The notes under the pieces were generated by a model that searched no databases, had not been told where the DNA came from, and worked only from the letters and a program-made list of their open reading frames with translations. 64,000 bases of DNA from Chiridota heheva (taxonomy: Eukaryota > Echinodermata > Holothuroidea > Apodida > Chiridotidae), in the NCBI GenBank assembly GCA_020152595.1, contig JAIGNY010001587.1:1951501-2015500 (forward strand). The letters are read 5' to 3'. How positions within the stretch are numbered: position 1 is the first letter of the stretch; the number at the start of each line of letters is the position of its first letter. Shown in pieces: positions 1 through 12,985 of this stretch. Position numbers and translations under genes: made by a program.

Positions 1-2444
1 CATGGCCATCAGCAACAAGGTTTGCCCCATCATTAAATGTATTTTTGTTATTAAAAGGGAACCTGTGCAAGTTCTCAAATTAAGTCACGATAGCATTACT
101 GCATCTATCAGCTTATTATCATTGCCAAATCAAGCTCCTCATGGAAATTTGTCCAGTTGCTGTTCTTTTCATTACTACTGCTTAATTGCAATGTACAGCT
201 CAATTTCTTGCTTTCGTAATGGTTTTGGTAATAATTGCAATTGATGTATTTTGCAACAGTTGTTAGAGAGGGAGTAAGGTTGGTGCAAAAGGCTTGTATG
301 GGAAAAATGTAGCAGTGGAAATAACCATTCGTGGTACATTATAGAGATAGATTTTGTATATAAAAGTCCTAATTTCCAGATATAGCTGTGTGTTTTTTAG
401 GGTAATATCTGACGTTATTTTATAAGAGTAAAATGTTCATATAAGTATTTAAGCATCTCTCAAATTACTGTATTCAATGTATTAAGCGCCCCTGCTATAT
501 AATAAGAACCAACCCTACATTTTTTGACTCATGACATAATTTATTTAATTTATTTAAAGACTTACGGTGAGTATTGTTACATTATTTTACCTATGACACC
601 CACGATGCTTTTGTGGGGTTTGGTTGTGGGGATAGCATGGAACCAGTTTACACAATGCAGTTTGTATAGCCCTGTACACAACCTCATAGAATGGGTCTGA
701 TTTGGAAAGAAAGTTGCGGCCTAAAAAGTGGTGTAATTATACTTTCGTAAGCGCCCCGGGCGCTTATTACGCTAAATACGTATTTCAGCATATTCTTTGC
801 CCACGCATAGGGTGGAAAGACATTTATTGCTATCTTGTCTTTTATTTTGTTTAAATTCCCCTGCTCCCCCACCCGCAAATTTGTAAACGTTTTGTTTTTC
901 CTGAAGGTGTACTGAATGTTCCTCTCGTTGCTGTATGCATAGACACAAACTACATTAATATTCTATGCTTGATATAATAATAAACATCTCTGAAAGAGAC
1001 AGCAATGGATTGTTTAAAGTTTAAAAGTTTTGTCTAAAAAAAAACAACCCACACATGTAAATTGGCGAAGGCCTCAAGAGAACTTGCTTTCAGTTCCTCC
1101 GTGAGTGGCTGAACTACTGGGGTACGTCAAAACACCCCCCACATAAAACCGAGGCAGAACGGTATGGTCAAAAGCACACGAACCAATTTATTGGGAGGAT
1201 GGGGTAGGGGAAGAGGGTGGCAAATTTACTGGCACAAGATCAAAACTGACATTGCCCGAAAAAAAATCATATTTGAGTGGTGAGGGGGGAAGGATTTCCT
1301 TCTGCATGCAGACCTCATAAATCTATGGGTACGTTGATACTTGGAGCAAACCTAACTTCACACAGAAATGACAGTTCTTTTAATAGACTCTTGTCCAGTT
1401 CTACAATCAACCCTGTGCACCCTCTCAAATTGCCTATCCAGCATGATGCTTACTACTTATGTTTATTTTGAGGAAATAGTAATATTACTACATTTTTTAT
1501 ACAAGTCTTAAGTTGAGGTACTGTATGCATATCTAGTGACATTTAGGCTACTTTTCCTTTACTAAAGTTTGTGTCAAAAACTGATCAATTTTAGCTCCAA
1601 ACTATGTCAAGGCTAAAACTACAAATTTGTATAGATTTTAAGAATTAATAGCTGTTTCTCAGGATATCATAATTGACTCATCTTAGGATAATTTTTGTAT
1701 TGCCCAAGGCAAAAATAAAACTTTGAATGGATGAATATTGTGTGATTTGTTATCTGATATTCAGTGGTCATTCTATCAGCACATAATTGTTGACTATGTT
1801 CCACGAACAAATAAATATGGGACATACATTGTGACATAAAGGAATCCGTTTGGGATGGGGGAGGGGGAGACATGGTTGGAATGGGAGAGGGGGAGACATG
1901 GTTGGACCAAAAGTTTAATCAACTTAACTGTAGGGCCACTGTCCATCTGCATATACTAACTTGTTGTATACAATATACGTTCAGGATGCATGTACTCACG
2001 TGTGAAGGTTCTGGGGTAAGCCTGTCAGGTGTGTGTAGTTCTTACGAATATTACGCAAGCTGGCAAGAATTTGTGCAAAAGGCGTCACGATAACATCTTC
2101 TGAATTGTGCCTACGGAGAAAAACAAAAATAATCCTATGTAAGTGGGGCTGCCACCATATCGTCAATTAATGTGTTTGAGTATGCGTGATGGTATGACGA
2201 TATAATGAACAATTCAACTCACAGTAAAAAAATTTCATGTGAAACCGTATTTTGGTGATAATCACATACAAATCTTTTTCTTTCTTTTTACTTCTATTTA
2301 GATTTTGATATGAAAATATCAATTACTGCTTTAACAATATTTTCTTTAACATTTAAGGAAGAAATGAATCATACAGAATTAAAAAATGTATAACATCTTG
2401 AATTCAATGTTAAATTGTTCAGAAGTTAATATCAGTTGTGTCTT
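1..2444. other. No gene recognised, AT-rich unique DNA
   Basis: I see no domain, splice-bounded exon or transposon end that I can defend here. The only local structure is a short direct repeat near 1856-1906, a purine-rich GGGAGAGGGGGAGACATGG-type unit present twice. Open frames are all below 85 codons and have no recognisable composition. Confidence 0.4.
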
Positions 2445-2784
2445 CACTTGTCAGTTGTATGACTCACCCCTATTACCCCTAGGATTGGCAGTCAAAGGTG
2501 AGTCCTTGACATATGCAATAGTAACTCACATGTGCATCATTGTACCAAATTGTCAGTCACCAGAGTGACTCGGGGTTGGGTCATGACTCGGAGGTGGGTC
2601 AATTTACTTCAGACCCATTGACTTTGAACAGAGGTGATTGATTTGGGGTAAGTCATTTCACAAAAAAATGTCAGTCACCTAAGTGATCAAGGGGTGCATC
2701 AATGTACATGTTTTGTTCACCCACTTTGGTGCAATGACTCACCTTGTCTGGGAGTGTAGGGGTGAGTCACAACATTGACAAGTG
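2445..2784. mobile_element. MITE with CACTTGTCA inverted ends
   Basis: The left end starts CACTTGTCAGTTGTATGACT and the reverse complement of the right end starts CACTTGTCAATGTTGTGACT. Similarity runs for about 35 bases into CACCCCTA on both sides. The interior is rich in GTCAGTCACC and GGTGAGTC motifs in both orientations, so the whole 340 bp is imperfectly palindromic. No protein is encoded. I cannot see a convincing target-site duplication, so the superfamily is left open. Confidence 0.6.
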
Positions 2785-2977
2785 CATTATAATGTCTGAT
2801 AACATCTAATCAAACTTTCACTGACAAAATTGAAATTCACGATTATCATGGCATGCAGCTTTAGTTGCAAGTGAAAGATTACTATTACAACGTACATCAT
2901 CATCAGCAGTGTGTCCTTGGAGAAAATTCTACGCTGTAAATATTCATGTTCACAATTATCCACAACTATCCCATTAA

Positions 2978-3565
2978 AGGAGACATAAAGTCTGATACAA
3001 TCATTATTTCATATGATAGAGGATACAAATCATAACCAAGTACCCAAAACAGCAAGTCAAAATCTTATTTCTATCAAGTTATTCATTGGAGGCTGCCATT
3101 TTGTTCAATTATGTATTGAAATATTGTGCATGATGACATAATTTCCCCAATAGGGACCTAAGGAATTTAATGTATTTTTCTATAAATGTGATTAAAATTT
3201 ATATTCCAAAATGATGTGACACAAAGTTTTAACAGAATGTTTTGATAATTTCATTTTTACACAAAAATTTCCTTGACCCTTACAAAAGAATTATAATTTT
3301 TTGTTTTCATAACCTAGAAATCTTGAGGTAGATTATAAAGAAATACAAAGCATTCCAACATCCTGCTGGGCTGATGACATCATAATCTGTATGTTTTAAA
3401 ATCAAAATGGCGGCTCCCATAGTACTATTAAGTAGTAGAATTAAAGTATTTAATAATTATACAAATTGTGTTCGATTGCTTAAGGTGGTATAAAACTTGG
3501 TCAGAAAAATCTGTTATTTTTAATTCTATCATATGAAATAAGGATTATGCCAGACTTTGTCTCCC
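2978..3565. mobile_element. TTAA-flanked MITE (AGGAGACA ends)
   Basis: TTAA at 2974-2977 and 3566-3569 brackets inverted ends. The left arm reads AGGAGACATAAAGTCTG and the right arm, reversed, reads GGGAGACAAAGTCTGG. Both continue into TTATTTCATATGATAGA, giving arms of about 45 bp. The interior is AT-rich and has no transposase. TTAA duplication is typical of piggyBac-like and Kolobok-like elements, so this is read as a non-autonomous member of such a family. Confidence 0.7.
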
Positions 3566-3569
3566 TTAA

Positions 3570-4659
3570 CACATTCAAGAAACATCACATACACTTTACA
3601 ATGCAATTTTTGTCTCACCAGGCTGAGGAGCTGGAGGTCACCTCCATCAATAATTTTTTAAGCATGGACCTTAAAACTTATGCTAGGAGGCCTATTTTTC
3701 AAAATGGGTATGGTAAGACTAGGGTTGTGTGTGCATATTAATTAGCTAATTTGCATAATGAAGAAAACCAATCGAGTCAATACAGTGTGACCTTGATTAT
3801 CAAGAGATTCAAAACCTTGGTATTATTCAACCTCTCCCATTAAAATAATATGTTGGTGAAGGATTAAAAAAGTTAACACAAGGAATTTCATTGGTTTCCC
3901 TGTCAATGTCACAAAATCTATAAAAAAAATTGCATAATTCATTATAATAATGAGTTCAGTTTTGATGAATTTGTTACTATTTTCATAGGTTATAGCATAT
4001 TTTCTTTCAATTTGTCCAGATATCTTTAAATCAAAAGCAATTAATCAATCAATTCAGTCAAAATAATACAGAACCTTTGCTAAAATTTCTCAATTTTTCT
4101 TCTAGTGTCATAAAAAATAAAATTACAATCAGACTTTTCCTGACAGTATTCAACTACAGTACTAAAAATTAATAGTAATCAAGAAGAAAAATAAGAAGAT
4201 AATTCTCAGAAAATTAAATGCAATGAAGCGTGGAACTTTCGTGCAATGCAATATTATGCAATGTAATTGTTTTGAACAATTACTGAACTAAGAGAGAGAC
4301 ATAAATTCTTCAGGAGTGAAGGAATGGGGATAATTAAACTCTTAACAACCTGGTTATAGGGTATTGATATAACGACCGACCATAACTTTTCACACAAAAC
4401 AATATTAACTAAGATCTCTCACCATGGTAGCAGCCGAGTAATTGAAACAACTTGTCATTGTATGAATTGACCTGAACTACCGATGGAATGAAATATTGAT
4501 TTGAAGACAGAGATAAATGACAGCTCAAAACAATTTGTAATCAAATTTAAAGCTGCAGTGTCATAAGTGATAATGGTCAAACAGCTATTATTACGAGTCT
4601 CGACCTGCTTCCAAAAAAGCACATGAAATTCACAAGGCAAGCTGAGTGGAGTAATTTCT
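3570..4659. other. No feature seen
   Basis: AT-rich DNA between the TTAA element and the hAT element. Only short frames with no recognisable domain are present, and I see no clear repeat units. Confidence 0.4.
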
Positions 4660-7600
4660 CATAGGCGGCAGAACTGCTCCGACCACTCCGACCTTAGTCG
4701 GACCAATAATTTGCCCGATAATGATCGAATGGTCCACATAAAGTTGTGCTTTTTCCAGTTATAAATAAAATTTTAAATTTGACTTTGAACTATAGTATTA
4801 TGTTTGCACATTTATAATAAATATGATCCATTTAAGTGCTTCCCCTTAATTTCCCCTTTTTTGGCAAATCATATAATATCGTTAGTCTGAATTCTGCAGA
4901 AATTACACAATTGAAGGAAAAATACCCCCCTTAAAAAATAGGTTGCAAGTCATATAAAAACGAGAAGCACTCTTGTGGGTTTTTTAATTGAACTTTAAAA
5001 TTCTATGCCCCCTCAAAATTGTTCCACAGCCCCTGTGAAGTGAATATATTTAGCACTATAATCCAAATAATTCTATCATTCTTTAATTCTATCACAAATT
5101 GTGATTTTATACTGCTTTATTTCTTTTTATTGCGCAATATATGCACACAACTTCAATAATCAACGATATGACTTATTTAATGACGTTTTATCCGTGGCCC
5201 CAGGCAGTCTCAACTTTTACAGCGCGTCAAATCTACCGCGCGTATTAGTGAACTCTGGAATGTTGGTAAGATCATGGTTATAATTGGGCCGACCCCAGTA
5301 AAAAACTCTGGCTAGCCTAGTATACACACAGAGGACGTACGGATTACGTTCATTATTTAAAGCTTTAAAATTATTGTTCCATTTGCTTTTCTACCGGAAA
5401 GGAAAGAACACAATCAATACAATGTCTATCTTACAGTATCTTAAAAAGGGTCCTCCTGATAGGCCCTCGGATTCAGATCAGTCAGACGAAGCAATTTCCG
5501 AGTCACACTCGGAGTCTATGACACTAGGCCAAGAATCAAAGGATGAAGTCACACAGGCAAGTACAGCAAGGACCGATTTTAGGAAAAATCAAGATTCACC
5601 AAATCAATCAAGAAATCTGAATTTTCCATACCGACATTTTGGAAGGAAAACTGCATTGAAATGCAAGTTCCAGCCGGAATGGTTTGATCGATATCCCTGC
5701 CTGCATTACAATGAATGTGATGATGGTGTTGTGTGTCATATTTGCAAACATGCAAAAATAGAAAACGAACTTTCCAACACAAAAACAGACAAAGCTTTCA
5801 TTGAAAAGGGGTTTACCAACTGGAAGGAAGCAACTTCTGCTTTTAAATACTACGAGAAAACCAAATGTCACAAAGAAGCAGTGGAACGTGTGGTCACTTT
5901 ACCCAAAGTTACTCAAAATATAGGAAAGTCACTCAGCGAAGATCATTCAACAGAGAAAACCGAAAACAAGAGGATGTTAGGGAAATTATTCGAAAATGCT
6001 TGCTTCTTGGGTCGCCAGATCCTTCCATTTCGTGGACACGATGAAAACAGTGGAAATTTCATTCAGCTTCTGAACCTAAGAGCATGTGATGATCCTTCAG
6101 TAAAATCTTGGAGTGAGAAGAAAACAAACAAATATGTAAGTCATGATATTCAGAACAAGATTTTTAATATTTTGGCATCTAAAGTACGGCGGGATATAGT
6201 GGATGATGTTAAAAACTCCCCATTCTTTTCGTTAATGATTGATGAAGCAATGGACATGTCAAATAAGGAGCAAGCTCTTATCGTTTTAAGGTGGCTGGAT
6301 AAAATTACCCTATCAGTTCACAAGGATGCAACTGGACTATATCAAATTCCTGATATTACAGCCGATACTCTCGAGAAGGTAGTAGATGATGTCTTTAAGA
6401 GACTCAATCTTTCCTACTCCAAGTGTATAGGACAGTGCTATGATGGCGCCAGCAACATGAGTGGAACAAGGAATGGACTAGCAGTAAGAATTCAGGCCCG
6501 CGAACCGCGAGCAATATTTATTCACCGTTACAGACTTTCTCTTAATCTTGCTGCAAATGAGGCTATCAAGGGAGAGAGAATCACAAAGAATGCCCTTGAA
6601 TACACACACACATGAAATTTGCAAACTCGTCTAATATTCTCCGAGAAGAGGGGAAATTTTCCGTAAGATTAAGAGTGAACTTCAGCCAGATGGTCCAGGT
6701 CTTCGTGTTCTATGCCCGACTAGGTGGACTGTTCGTGCGGCATCTTGGGGTAGTGTTCTAAACAACTATCAAGTACTTCAAGAGCTTTGGGAACAAACCG
6801 ACTATGTGAAAGATACAGCAAGGATATCTGGAGTCAGAAGCCAAAAGCAAAAATGGGATTTCTTTTAAGGAGTAAATCTTGCACTCCTAGTGCTCAGACA
6901 TGCAGATAATCTGAGCAAAACTTTACAGAACCCCGAATTGACAGCAGCTTCTGGCCAGAAATGTGCATCAGACACGGTAAAGACTTTGAAGAACTTTGAA
7001 ATGAAAGAGATTTCAATCTTTTCTACGATAGAGCAAATAAGTTGGCTCAGGAAAAAGACGGCGACGGAAACCTCAAATTGGATGTACCTCAACCAGAATT
7101 ACCGCGGCAAAGGAATGTGCTCCACAGATACAAGACTGGTAATGCTCCTCCGGAACATGCAAAGACAGCCCGTGATTACTACAGATGCCAGTATTATGCT
7201 ATTCTGGACAAAATTATCAATGCGATTGAATGTCGATTCAATCAAGCTGCTTTAACACAGTATCAGCAACTACAAGAATTGTTGTTGAATGCATGCAACA
7301 ACAAGGACTACCAATCCCCAGTTAACTGCGATAACGACTTTCTATGGATGATCGGATTTTGATAATGAGCAGCTGGAAACACAGCTTCAATGTTTATCGC
7401 TTAAATTCGCAAACAAATTACCATCACTACAGAATATAATTGACTTCTTTAAGGACATGCTTACAGCTGAACGGTATTTTTACTCACAAATCTGCACATT
7501 TCTGTACCTTGTTTTGGTTCTTCCTGCAACAAATGCAAGCTCTGAAAGATCATTTTCGGCACTACATAGACTCAAGTCATATTTAGGTGACGATGAGTCA

Positions 7601-7859
7601 GAGGAGATTAAATGACCTCATGATTCTACAGATCCACAAGAAAAGGACAGATTCTCTGAACCTGACGGATGCCTTGAATGAATTTGTGAGACATTCCGAT
7701 CATTATTCATCTTTGTTCGGCAAATTTTTATAACCCTCACCAGTAAACCAGCAAGTACAAAACATATTTTCTTCTATTGCCACCCCCTCTCCCTGAAAAA
7801 TTCAGGGGTTTTAGTCCCTGTCAAGTCGGACCAAAAACTGTGACCTTCCGCCGCCCCTG
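4660..7859 (+). mobile_element. Decayed autonomous hAT transposon
   Basis: About 3.2 kb bounded by imperfect inverted ends. The left end begins CATAGGCGGCAGAACTG and the right end, reversed, begins CAGGGGCGGCGGAAGGT; CAGGGGCGG is a typical hAT terminus. Short TCGGACCAA motifs lie just inside both ends (near 4700 and 7826) and may be subterminal transposase sites. A hAT transposase reading frame fills 5422-7733. The expected 8-bp target duplication is not clear: the left flank ends in TAATTTCT and the right flank starts TTTCTATA, sharing only TTTCT. The element is immobile as it stands because the transposase is broken. Confidence 0.8.
5422..7733 (+). pseudogene. hAT transposase (ZMYM1/ZNF862-like), frameshifted
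   Basis: A cut-and-paste transposase that would bind the element ends and move them. The start at 5422 (MSILQYLKKG) is preferred to the ATG at 5374 because the acidic Ser-rich leader begins there. Counting from 5422, a TTF-type zinc finger lies at about residues 65-155 (HFGRKTALKC, CHICKHAK, KTKCHKEA). The RNase H-like core begins with SLMIDEAMDMS at about 255-270 and continues to QCYDGASNMSG, which holds a family aspartate. The frame is lost before 6615. The homologous CPTRWTVRAASW motif lies near 6715-6750 in another frame, a stop falls at 6866, and further shifts occur near 7000 and 7355. The hAT C-terminal dimerisation motif ATNASSERSFSALHRLKSYL is at about 7530-7585, and the tail ends at the stop in 7731-7733. 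At least four lesions mark it as a relic. Domain names come from family knowledge, while the lesions are seen directly. Confidence 0.85.
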
Positions 7860-8109
7860 TTTCTATATTGGTTTACACACCATCATCTATAGTGGTTAAA
7901 ATATGGATATAGCGGCGTACATTTGATTCCAAACTGATCACTGATTGGCCTATCAGTACAAGTGCACATTGGTCCATTGTATATTGACTAATCAAAACAT
8001 GTTAGAGATGATAATTGGTCTTTAAAGAGTATTAAATCTCAGAAGAACGCATTTAGAATTTTAAAAGCAGTTTTTGGTTCCGATGCGATCACCATCACGA
8101 ACCTATGAT

Positions 8110-9850
8110 GGAGTGTGGTTATGGGTGTATGTATGTGTGACACTGAGCTTGTAAACACTACATCCCAAGAACGGTATGGTGAAATCATGTCATGTGTGGC
8201 ACACACAGCCCATGGTCTAAGATGTGCCCTATTGTTTTTGGTGGTGATGTCATGTACATCAATGTATATCAGGCAGGGCTTAATGTTAAAATCTTGAAAT
8301 GCTCATATTTTAACAACCACATATCTGTTTTGTTTCATATTTGGTACAGTTATGTTAGCTAGTGTACATTTTCATGGTATAAAGACATTGAATTTCATTA
8401 CTATGCATAGTGGGTGGGGCTTAGCATGATTTTGTTAAAAAGAGCTTGTACACACAGTATCTCAAGAACGATACATGGGATTCATGTCATATGCAGTACA
8501 CAGATAACTTATTCTTTTTGGTAGTGATGTCATGTATATTAATAAGTAGGCGGGGCTTAATGTTACAATCTTGAAATGTTCATATTCATTGTATGTTTTG
8601 TTTCATATTTGGTGCAATTATGTTGTTAGTTAGTTTGTAGATGTGCATGGTACAAAAGTGTCAAATTTCTTTAATATGCATAGTGGGTGGGATTTAACAT
8701 GATTTTGTTGGAGCTTGTAAACACAGTATTTAAAGAACGATAAGTGGGATTCAGGTTATACATACACAGATTGCCCATGGACTGCAGATGTGTCCTATTG
8801 TTTTTGGTGGCAATGTCATGTATGTTAGTGAGTAGGCAGGGCTTAATGTTGAAATGCTCATATTTTATAACCGCATGACTGATTTGTTTCAAATATTGTA
8901 TTATTATGTTGTTCACTAGTGTTATACATGTTAGAACTGTGACCGTTTAGCGTGTACATGCTAAAACCGTTTAGCGTGTACACTCTAAATGTTCGTAAAT
9001 GCACTAAACATTTACCAATTATCGAATTGCGAGTAATCATTTTTCATAGTCAAGTCTTGCGGTTGAAAATCAATATCATTCAAATCACACACACATTCGG
9101 CTGACACAATTCCAATCAATAACTTTTACAAGCTGTAAACCCGATCAGCATAATCCTTTTTAAATGCGATAATTACAAATGCGCAGTAATCATCTATTTA
9201 TGGAGATATTTTGCACTTTGATTTCGCCAAAATGCGAGTAACTTGTGAAATGGACCGTGAATTTGCAGCAGTAAACAGTGAACTGGGGAAACTAACAATA
9301 GGCTATAATGTAAGGCTTTAATCCCTTAATCCCACTCAATCAAGACCTGTTTTACAAGCTGTTAAATTGACCCCAAAAGACACGGTCAAAATACTTTAAT
9401 CATGACAACCAGTACATTTACCTGATAAGTCAAATAAATTTTGCCAGAAAGAAAAAATATTGCGCAAAAAAAAAGAAGGTTTTAACAAAAGCTGAAATTC
9501 GGAGTGTTTTGCAAACATGGTGGCCATTTTTCCCAGAGGACTGATAGAGCAATACTTCCGGGGTGGTGGCGTAGTTTGTAAATGTTCTACGGCAAGATAT
9601 CATAGTATGCAAAATTTTCAGTGAAACCTTTAACAAGTACGGCAAAAATGTTACATCATGTTGAGATTAAATGACATTGAAGGGAAGTTTTCTGTTCTTT
9701 CTAAACTGAAATTACAGTACTAAACGCAAGTAAACGATACACACTTGCATTTTTTGGGTGTGTACACGTTTACTAAAATCCCTAAATGTTCACAGCTCTA
9801 ATACATGTTAAAGGGTAAAAATGTTTGAATTTGATTCAATGTGAAATTCC
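8110..9850. repeat. Three diverged tandem units of 270-300 bp, third one split
   Basis: Each unit carries the same ordered landmarks: GAGCTTGTA (8145, 8442, 8711), a diverged ATCTCAAGAACG motif, then CTATTGTTTTTGGTGG and GGCTTAATGTT. Spacings are about 297 and 269 bp. The third unit is interrupted at 8932 by a hAT element, and its tail (TTAAAGGGTAAAAATGTTTG) resumes after 9808. No protein is encoded in a consistent frame. Confidence 0.65.
8932..9800. mobile_element. Non-autonomous hAT element with perfect 8-bp duplication
   Basis: The 869-bp insert begins TAGAACTGTGACCGTTTAG and its right end, reversed, begins TAGAGCTGTGAACATTTAG. The octamer ATACATGT occurs immediately before (8924-8931) and immediately after (9801-9808), the exact length expected for hAT transposition. 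The left subterminal region repeats GTTTAGCGTGTACA twice and the right one contains GTGTACACGTTTA, likely subterminal binding repeats. No transposase frame is present, so it depended on another element. The intact duplication suggests a fairly young insertion. Confidence 0.85.
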
Positions 9851-11196
9851 ATTCTTGTGAGTTATTGGATGTCATTGTTATTTTGAGCTCAGTGTGCAGT
9901 AACATTTATTATACAAAAGTTTAAACTTAGAAATCATATTTCGCATCAGAACCTCCAAACCTTTGGTTGTCTGGTTAGAGCTATGGCTAATCACCCTAAA
10001 TTTGTGATGGCAGGCAGCTTGAAATCTTTCTGTAATTCTTTAAATCACTGAATGTGATGGAAAAGTTTGCTCTTCCTAGAATTTGCTGCGCCCCTTTAAA
10101 GAAAAATTGTTACAAAGAAAATACAAAGATTGCCCTATAATACATTACAAATTTGCACAAAAAAATTGCATATTGGTGCCTCAAATTTCAAAACACCATA
10201 AAATTGTCTATTTTTTATCAATTTTGATAAAAGTTTTTGGTACTTTCATGGATTTTAATATATTTCAAAACAATTTAGTTAAAGTTGTATCTACACAACC
10301 ATATAAGGTTAACATTTGTTTATAACAGGTGACGCCAGTATAACTGAACGAACGTAAAAAGAAACTTTAAACAATAGTCTAAAAGGTTTTTGCTTATTAA
10401 GAACTAAAAGCAATGCTTATTATGTATCACCACACATCTTACCCCAAAACAATAGATTCTACCAAAACATACCATGCGATAAATAACAAAATCCAGGGAC
10501 TAAGTTAAAACTCTTTCAGAAACTAAACCTTGGAAATTTCATTTATATTCATCAACAGGCGATACAAGTGAAACTAGAGACGGCACACTGATTAAAACAT
10601 GCATTAAGCTTTCTCACATTCTCAAACACCAACTTTCCTTCTTCAACAAACTCTAATAAAATGTGCAATCATGTTCCATTGAGGTGGTCATGTTTCTCAA
10701 CTTGAAGATAGGACAAAAAAAATTCGAAAAGCACAAGTAATCTATACAAGGAAATGTATCCCTGATGTTACAAGGCTCCGCTCTCTGCGTTCTAACAAAC
10801 TTTCAGTTTATAGCTCCATGGTTCAAATAAGGGAAGTAAACCAAATCATTCATGAATAGCAAATGCCTAGAGCGGAACTTGTTTCAGATATCAGCATCAT
10901 TTAATACTTTTACTTATTTTCTTGCAAAAAGGAAGGAAGTTTAAATGAAAATAAAAGTTTGAATGAAACAGAAACTATCTACATCATCAGCTAAAATATT
11001 AACTGTAAATTAGGCAAATGTGCCCTACGGCTGAGTGAGACCTCATTTATAACAATTGTAATCCACGTACTTTATGCACAACCCCATATTTCCTTTTACA
11101 AACAAAAGTGCACCTAATGAAACAAGGTTTAAATTCTGAGCAGAAGAGTATTTTCAAATTGCTAAAAATATCAATTAAAATTAGTTTCAGCATTAT
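9851..11196. other. No feature seen
   Basis: AT-rich sequence without a recognisable exon, repeat array or transposon end. Open frames are short and low complexity. Confidence 0.4.
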
Positions 11197-11208
11197 AACC
11201 GACTTGGG

Positions 11209-11282
<74 letters not shown>

Positions 11283-11293
11283 CCGACTTGGGG
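11197..11293. repeat. (TA)n microsatellite between two AACCGACTTGGG copies
   Basis: A run of TA dinucleotides with a phase break (TATTATAT) near its middle lies between direct copies of AACCGACTTGGG at 11197 and 11281. The open frames on both strands that encode strings of Tyr and Ile are artefacts of the dinucleotide run. Confidence 0.9.
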
Positions 11294-11299
11294 AGTATA

Positions 11300-11865
11300 T
11301 ATACAGCTATGCACAATTAGTAATGAATGGTTGGGACTGTGTGAGCAGAGAATTTGATTGGGGTATGGTTTGGATTGTAAAACTATCAGCATGCATTTAC
11401 TGTTCTTCTTCAATGAATTGTATGTCACGAAATGTCAATAAAAGGATCTGCAAAAGTGGAGTTGGAATTAAAAAGGTGTCAAGAATTTTCCCACGAAAAA
11501 TTGCAACAAATAATATAATTGTAGTGAATACATCTGTATATATACTTCCCTTTATGCTTCACATTTGAACAAATTCAATTACCCCAATTTTTTTTTCCTT
11601 CATGAATCTACACCACTGCATAACAAATTTACATAAATATTTGCATAATGATGCCTGAAAATATAAGAAGTTGTAAACTGACTAATTTCCAATCAATATA
11701 GATAGGAATTGTGTGCTATTTTCATGCTCTAAAATGTTCCTAACTATCCACCAAATTTTATCATACAGCGATATGAGTGATTCTAAAATATTACCTCCTG
11801 GGCTCCAGATTAATTGGACAACAATTCATAAAAAAAACAACCACATTCCTTCATTCCCATAACAA
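11300..11865. other. No feature seen
   Basis: AT-rich sequence. The open frame at 11323-11568 has no recognisable domain and overlaps no splice-like boundary I can support. Confidence 0.35.
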
Positions 11866-12265
11866 ATAACCCCCTCCCCACAACAAAAATACCCCTCCCA
11901 CAACAAAAATTACCCCCTCCCACAATACAAAATACCCCCTCCTCACAACAAAAATAATCCTCCACACAATAAAAATCCTCCACACAATAAAAATACCCCC
12001 TTCCAAGAAAAATACCCCCTCCTTGCAAGAAAAATACCCCCTCCACGACAAAAATACCCTCCCACAAAAAAACCCCCTCCTCACAACAAAATTACTGCTT
12101 TCCCAAAACAAAAATACCCCTCCCCACAATAAAAATACCCCCTCCCACAACTAAAATATTCCTCCCCACAACCAAAATACCCCCTCCCACAACTAAAATA
12201 TTCCTCCCCACAACAAAAATACCCCACCCCACAATAAAAATACCACCTCCCACAACAAAAATACA
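11866..12265. repeat. Minisatellite of CCCCTCCCACAACAAAAATA-like units
   Basis: About 20 imperfect units of 16-23 bp alternate a pyrimidine block (CCCCCTCC) with ACAACAAAAATA. The strand asymmetry is strong, with almost no G on the plus strand. Frames on the minus strand encode Gly/Tyr/Phe/Val-rich strings only because of the repeat, and none has a plausible start context or domain. Confidence 0.9.
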
Positions 12266-12985
12266 GTTCTGTTGTAAACAGATCATTTACACTCATACGA
12301 TAGTTCCTTAAAATTCGAACCAGTTGTTCATATGTGTTAACAAATTTTGATTACGTCTTTTTTGCAACAATAATGATGAAAGTATAATTATAATTCTTGG
12401 TTGAAATTTTCATGACAAAAATGCTTCTTCTGATAAATTGAATAAAAAAGACCTGGAGTAAGGTGTGAAATCCATATCTGCTACACTTGGTAAGCCACGA
12501 GTCTTCACTCTTATCACCTGTTTATTTCATTTCGTTTCTCTCAACCACACTCGAGCAAAGAAGTTTGATACAATGGTTTAATTAATTAGTCTTCAAGTTC
12601 CATTCCATTTTTCATAATGACAGTGAGAAGAGAAGGGAAGTGGAAATAAGTACAAAATGATCTATGAACTATCTGTATGGTAAAAACCAACTCTAGTAAC
12701 CTTGCATATAATTCCTCTAATAGCTTTAGAGCAATGGTCACATATGAATAACTTTGGTACAGAATGTATTTTTGTAATTTCAAATTTTTGATTGATCTAT
12801 GAAACATTTGCCATTCATCTCAATACAGTAACTTGGGCTGCATGCACATCTTGAGAATTATTTTAATGGATTTTTTCTTGTGGTTCTTACATTTTCAAAT
12901 TGACTATGCCCGTTTGTAGAGCCTACTGGTATACATAAAATGGGTGCCCCTAGAAGGTTTTCAGGTTCCGAAGCGCAATATGGAT
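12266..12985. other. No feature seen
   Basis: Unique-looking AT-rich DNA, with short frames only and no recognisable exon. Confidence 0.4.

Noticed and set aside
4652..7867. An 8-bp target duplication for the autonomous hAT element
   Set aside because: The flanks TAATTTCT and TTTCTATA share only an offset TTTCT, so I do not claim a duplication there.
11810..12296. Four minus-strand frames rich in Gly, Tyr and Phe resembling secreted Gly-rich proteins
   Set aside because: They lie in overlapping frames over a C-rich minisatellite; several frames open at once shows the repeat, not a gene.
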